NCBI RefSeq assembly: GCF_034259205.1
Contig: NZ_CP139487.1
Coordinates: 3,162,001-3,226,000, forward strand
Direction of reading: 5' to 3'
DNA length: 64,000 nt
DNA from: Peredibacter starrii
Lineage (GTDB): Bacteria; Bdellovibrionota; Bacteriovoracia; Bacteriovoracales; Bacteriovoracaceae
Shown: positions 60,520 to 64,000 of the stretch, one piece after another
Position numbering within the stretch: position 1 is the first letter of the stretch
Layout of the letters: the number at the start of each line of letters is the position of its first letter
Made by a program: the position numbers and the translations under genes
The notes under the pieces: generated by a model
Databases searched by the model: none
Seen by the model: the letters and a program-made list of their open reading frames with translations, nothing else
What the model was told of the DNA's origin: nothing

Positions 60520-60840
60520 CTAATAGAATGTGATCTTTGTTCTGCGATAACTCACATGTTCTGACTCACAAAAAGCCGTCATGTCCACCCGGGCCTTTGC
60601 AAAAAGCCCACCAGTAGAATTATAACAATTCGCCCAACATACACTCAGGTGATAACGAGTAACATCGCACTTAATGCCTGGATACTGAGACGCAAACAAA
60701 GATAATTTTTCATCACACATCGCCCTCGACTGAGCAAACGTTCGTTCAATTTCACCAATGGTACAACGATCAGTTCCGGGGAAGTTTTGGGCGAAGGCCA
60801 TGGTACTAGATAAAGCAATGCATGAGAGTAGAAATTTCAT
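60520..60840 (-). CDS. Small exported cysteine-rich protein
   Basis: A 106-residue protein with a ribosome site (AGGAG) and a signal peptide (MKFLLSCIALSSTMAFAQ). The mature part, about 88 residues, has six cysteines (three in 'CDVTRYHLSVCWANC'), so it is probably a disulphide-knit periplasmic or secreted protein. No family recognised. It faces the kinase gene from the other strand. Confidence 0.7.
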   Translation of the reverse strand: MKFLLSCIALSSTMAFAQNFPGTDRCTIGEIERTFAQSRAMCDEKLSLFASQYPGIKCDVTRYHLSVCWANCYNSTGGLFAKARVDMTAFCESEHVSYRRTKITFY

Positions 60841-60977
60841 AAAAACTCCTGTTGGGGTTAAAGCATAACAAGGCTAGCAGAGGCATGAGGAGTTGTTCAT
60901 CTTAAGATTAAAGTAACGCGCCCTAGAATAAGTAAAATTGAGTAGCATTTGAGACGTATTCATTTGAAAATTATTGA

Positions 60978-62717
60978 ATGATGCCTGATCTCAAAAAATA
61001 TAAAAACCTGATTTCATTTTATGGATGGTTAACACTCCTCATCGGGCTGGGAATCACAGGCATGATTTCCTATTACATTTATTCAAAAAACTATCATGAA
61101 GATCAGATGCGTTTTGAATATGAGGCCGATGAAATTTGGAAGCGTATCCAATTTCGAATGGATCGGTATGAAGGCGCACTCATTCAGGCCCGCGCCTTTT
61201 TCTTAAGTTCTGATAATGTCTCGAGAACAGAGTTTCATCGATATTTCGAGAAGACCAAACTTACGGAAAGGTACCCAGGCATTCAGGCATTAGGACTTGC
61301 GGTTCGTATCAAGAAAGATGATCTGAAAAGTCATGTCAAAAATATTCGTAAAGAACTGCCGCACTATACTGTCTGGCCAGAAGATCATAGAAACGAATAT
61401 TACTCCATTCTCTATATTGAACCAATGGATTGGAGGAATCAGCGTGCTATTGGATACGATATGTACAGCGAGCCCGTTCGCCATGAGGCCATGAAAAAGG
61501 CCATGCTCTCGGGGCTGCCTACGGTAAGTGGGATGGTGACATTGATTCAAGAGGCAGGTTCTCGTCAACAACCAGGTTTTAATCTCTACGTCCCTTATTA
61601 CAAAGAAAATGTTCCCCTTAAAACTCCAACTGAAAGGGCCAATGCTCTTATCGGCTTCATCTATGCACCTTTTCGGGCCAATGATTTATTCACATCCATC
61701 TTATCAGAGAGCAAGCTCAACATTGATGTAGAGATTTTTGAAAATGGAGAAATGAAGGCCGAAAATCTCATTTTCGATTTTGACGGTAAACCGAACTTCA
61801 TCCACTCTGAGAAGGTCAATAAGTTCCGAATCGTTAAACATGTGACGCTGAATGGCCACGATTTCATTCTCCATTTTGTGCCCTTGCCATCTTTTAGAAC
61901 AACTTCTGATCTGGCCTATCCATCAATGGCCGCGATTATTGGACTTGTCATCTCATTCCTGATTTTCAGAATCTTCATGCTTACGAAGAAAACTCAAGAT
62001 GTTCTTCAAGAGGCCATCAATGCCCGCGATGAATTCTTCTCAATTGCTTCCCATGAACTTAAAACACCTCTGACTTCCCTGAAACTTCAGGCGCAGTTGA
62101 TGAAACGTACGTTAGATAAAAATCCTCCAAACTTCAGGGAGAAGATTTTTAATCTTTCAGATCAAAGTGAAAAGCAGACTCAGCGACTAGAGCGTTTAGT
62201 AGATGACATGTTGGACATCTCCCGCATTAGGACAGGTCGTTTAACGATTCAAACTGAGCGTTTTAATCTTTGTGATATGGTGACCGATGTTGTGGGCAGG
62301 ATGAAAGAACAGTTCAGTGTGATCCCAGGTGGTGCGCCCCAAACAAATTACATTTCATGTGAGAATGCCGTCGGTGAATGGGACAAGATGAGACTCGAGC
62401 AAGTGGTCACCAATCTTCTGTCAAACGCCATTAAGTATGGAAGTGAAAAAGAGATCTCCATCGAAGTCCAGGCAACTAGCGACCGCGTCTATATCAAGGT
62501 AAAGGACAATGGAATAGGAATTCCTCTGGAATTCCGTAATAAAATTTTCGAACGTTTTGAACGTGCCAGCGGAACCGCCAAAAGCATTACTGGCCTTGGT
62601 CTTGGTCTCTACATCAGTGAGCAAATCGTACGCTCACATGGTGGACGTATTTGGGTCGAAAGTGAAGTCGGTAAAGGCTCTACCTTTACTGTTGAGCTTC
62701 CGACGATCGCTGGTTAA
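60978..62717 (+). CDS. CHASE-domain sensor histidine kinase
   Basis: A 579-residue kinase. A membrane helix (about 12-34) precedes a CHASE extracytoplasmic domain (about 75-260, 'YPGIQALGLAVRIKKDD', 'MDWRNQRAIGYDMYSEPVRH'), then a second helix (about 312-332). The HisKA domain has 'FFSIASHELKTPLTSLKLQA'. The ATPase domain has 'VVTNLLSNAIKYGS', 'VKDNGIGIP' and 'ITGLGLGLYISEQIVRSHGG'. No response regulator is adjacent, so it is an orphan. CHASE domains bind small molecules, such as cytokinin-like ligands in plants; the ligand here is unknown. Its end overlaps the convergent Rieske gene by 32 bases. Confidence 0.94.
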   Translation: MMPDLKKYKNLISFYGWLTLLIGLGITGMISYYIYSKNYHEDQMRFEYEADEIWKRIQFRMDRYEGALIQARAFFLSSDNVSRTEFHRYFEKTKLTERYPGIQALGLAVRIKKDDLKSHVKNIRKELPHYTVWPEDHRNEYYSILYIEPMDWRNQRAIGYDMYSEPVRHEAMKKAMLSGLPTVSGMVTLIQEAGSRQQPGFNLYVPYYKENVPLKTPTERANALIGFIYAPFRANDLFTSILSESKLNIDVEIFENGEMKAENLIFDFDGKPNFIHSEKVNKFRIVKHVTLNGHDFILHFVPLPSFRTTSDLAYPSMAAIIGLVISFLIFRIFMLTKKTQDVLQEAINARDEFFSIASHELKTPLTSLKLQAQLMKRTLDKNPPNFREKIFNLSDQSEKQTQRLERLVDDMLDISRIRTGRLTIQTERFNLCDMVTDVVGRMKEQFSVIPGGAPQTNYISCENAVGEWDKMRLEQVVTNLLSNAIKYGSEKEISIEVQATSDRVYIKVKDNGIGIPLEFRNKIFERFERASGTAKSITGLGLGLYISEQIVRSHGGRIWVESEVGKGSTFTVELPTIAG

Positions 62718-64000
62718 CTTCCCCTATTTTAGGTTCGTGAACAGTTTCCAGCCCCTTCAATGCTGGTCCTTCTATCACATGGCCCAAACGATCGAATCGG
62801 CTTCCGTGACAAGGACAATCCCAAGTTCGCTCGCCCTCATTCCAATGCACAATACATCCCAAGTGAGGACAAACTGCAGAGCAGACGTGGAGATGTCCTT
62901 CCTCGTCTTTATTGATGGCATATCGTCTACCATCTTCATTAACGACCATGCCTTGATCAACGCCCAGATCTTTAATTTCTTCGCGGTGAAGATAATCTTC
63001 GGCGTATTTCTGAGCAACATTCATGTTCTCTTTAATGAATTTATAGGCCGATTTTAATGGGGTAATACGATTTGAGCGATAAAGCTCAGCATATGAATTT
63101 TGAATCCCAAGGATTTCATCCTTGATAATGAGTGCTGCAAGCGTTCCATAAACCAACCCGTCAGTAGAAAAACCTGTGGCCACAAAAGAGTTAGACCCCA
63201 TTCTTCTACCGATGTAAGGAAGTAGATCCGCAGGTCGGTAGTGTTGTCCGCCCCATTCAAATTGATATTCTTCTAGGGCAAACATTTTCTGTCCAAACTC
63301 CTTCAAGTGTTCGATTCCTTCCAGGCTGCTCCCTTGTCCTACTTTATGAGGTTGTCCAATGATCAAAAGATGGTCCTTGTAGTGGCGAACAGAAAACTTT
63401 TTATCGACATCATATCGTCCCCAGAAGATTCCATCTTCAACAAGGGGTCTGGTCGTTTTACTGGCGACTCCATACTCTCGATAAGGACCAAGAACTGTTT
63501 GAAGAGCGGAAAAACCAATTGGAGTATGTGTGGCCTCAATTAAGTGCTTTGTAATCAAGGTACCTTGATCAGTGGTGAGAGAAAATAGATCTCCGTCCTT
63601 ATCAATTTCAAGAACTCTACTTCCTTCATGGATGGAGCAACCTTGCTGAGAGAGAATTCGTGCCACTCCCAGAACGTAATCATACGGATTAAACTGCGCC
63701 TGATGATCTAATTTAAGACCCACTCTTCCTTTAAGAGGTCTTAAAAGCTCATGTCCTTTATCAAGCCACTCTACTTTGAGACCAAGCTCCATAGCATGGG
63801 CATATTCTTTTTCAATTTTTTTATCTACTTCCTCGGCCCCTGAAAACAAGACCCAAGGCACGCGTTTGAAATCACAATCAATCTTTAAAGTCTGTATGGT
63901 CTTTTCGATGAAATTGATTGCTTCTTCTCTACTTTGAAGAACTTTAAGGATGGTGTTGCTATCGTATTTAGAAAGCAGATCCTGAAATAAAACATCCATC
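62686..64000 (-). CDS. FAD-dependent oxidoreductase with C-terminal Rieske domain (5' end outside window)
   Basis: The frame reaches the window edge and lacks the N-terminal GxGxxG of the FAD domain, so the gene continues beyond. What is visible is the DAO-type middle and substrate region ('GVASKTTRPLVEDGIFWGRY', 'RPADLLPYIGRRMGSNSFVA') and a C-terminal Rieske [2Fe-2S] domain with the ligands C-x-H (AVCPHLGC) and C-x-x-H (CPCHG). Fusions of this kind oxidise small amines or similar substrates in other bacteria; the substrate here is unknown. Confidence 0.9.
   Translation of the reverse strand, partial: MDVLFQDLLSKYDSNTILKVLQSREEAINFIEKTIQTLKIDCDFKRVPWVLFSGAEEVDKKIEKEYAHAMELGLKVEWLDKGHELLRPLKGRVGLKLDHQAQFNPYDYVLGVARILSQQGCSIHEGSRVLEIDKDGDLFSLTTDQGTLITKHLIEATHTPIGFSALQTVLGPYREYGVASKTTRPLVEDGIFWGRYDVDKKFSVRHYKDHLLIIGQPHKVGQGSSLEGIEHLKEFGQKMFALEEYQFEWGGQHYRPADLLPYIGRRMGSNSFVATGFSTDGLVYGTLAALIIKDEILGIQNSYAELYRSNRITPLKSAYKFIKENMNVAQKYAEDYLHREEIKDLGVDQGMVVNEDGRRYAINKDEEGHLHVCSAVCPHLGCIVHWNEGERTWDCPCHGSRFDRLGHVIEGPALKGLETVHEPKIGEVNQRSSEAQQ

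Noticed and set aside
1-64000. tRNA, rRNA, transposase, integrase or phage genes
   Set aside because: None could be recognised on either strand; the window appears to be ordinary chromosome.

Overview
The window looks like chromosome from a Gram-negative predatory or free-living member of the Bdellovibrionota, most likely the Bacteriovoracaceae group (Bacteriovorax / Peredibacter relatives). This is an inference from several things: gene style (many small exported proteins and lipoproteins, TIGR02147-type regulators paired with exported 'GNGGD' proteins, secreted nuclease and proteases), moderate GC, dense packing with ATGA overlaps, and the mixture of families. No rRNA, tRNA, IS element, prophage or CRISPR array was recognised. 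Almost every base belongs to a gene. The only gene-free stretch above 300 bases is 18520-19018, which holds a terminator, a tandem hairpin repeat and a second terminator.

Layout. 1-9.5 kb: the tail of an unknown gene, an MCP-CheW pair, a hotdog thioesterase, a PEBP protein, a copper P-type ATPase followed by a FabR-like TetR regulator, a hemolysin III protein, and a GNAT/nitrilase pair. 9.6-18.5 kb: a nucleotidyltransferase-BON fusion with a metallophosphoesterase, a metzincin-like lipoprotein with a small partner, an OmpR-type two-component system, an exported esterase, an orphan DUF4118 kinase, a DODA/LigB-family protein that has lost its metal ligands, and an exported HNH nuclease. 18.5-27.3 kb: hairpin repeats, the glyoxylate-shunt operon (aceB-aceA), and a TolC-RND-TetR efflux operon with no adaptor gene.

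27.3-36.6 kb: a stress-related block with an OmpA-like lipoprotein, a SOUL protein, EgtD and EgtB (ergothioneine), DUF4383, hemerythrin, universal stress protein and a REC-cNMP protein. It ends with a subtilase lipoprotein and its partner. 36.7-43.2 kb: NADP isocitrate dehydrogenase (type II), small exported proteins including two paralogues, a TIGR02147 regulator pair and a porin-like barrel. 43.2-52 kb: a polyphosphate module (Ppx/GppA facing SixA-Ppk1), a Lys/Glu-rich low-complexity exported protein, a beta-lactamase-fold protein and RecJ. 52-64 kb: a long minus-strand run (two NAD-binding proteins, MurI, PilZ, a Rossmann protein, a lipoprotein, cyclophilin), a HAD phosphatase, small exported proteins, a CHASE histidine kinase, and a FAD-Rieske protein cut by the window end.

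How the genes fit together. The glyoxylate enzymes plus NADP-IDH suggest growth on acetate or fatty acids, which would suit a cell that lives on prey lipids (inference). Ergothioneine, hemerythrin, universal stress protein and polyphosphate genes indicate investment in oxidative and energy stress. The secreted nuclease, metzincin-like and subtilisin-like lipoproteins, esterase and beta-lactamase-fold protein are a plausible extracellular or periplasmic hydrolytic set. Seven convergent gene pairs overlap tail-to-tail, three of them through interlocked stop codons. This compactness is itself notable.
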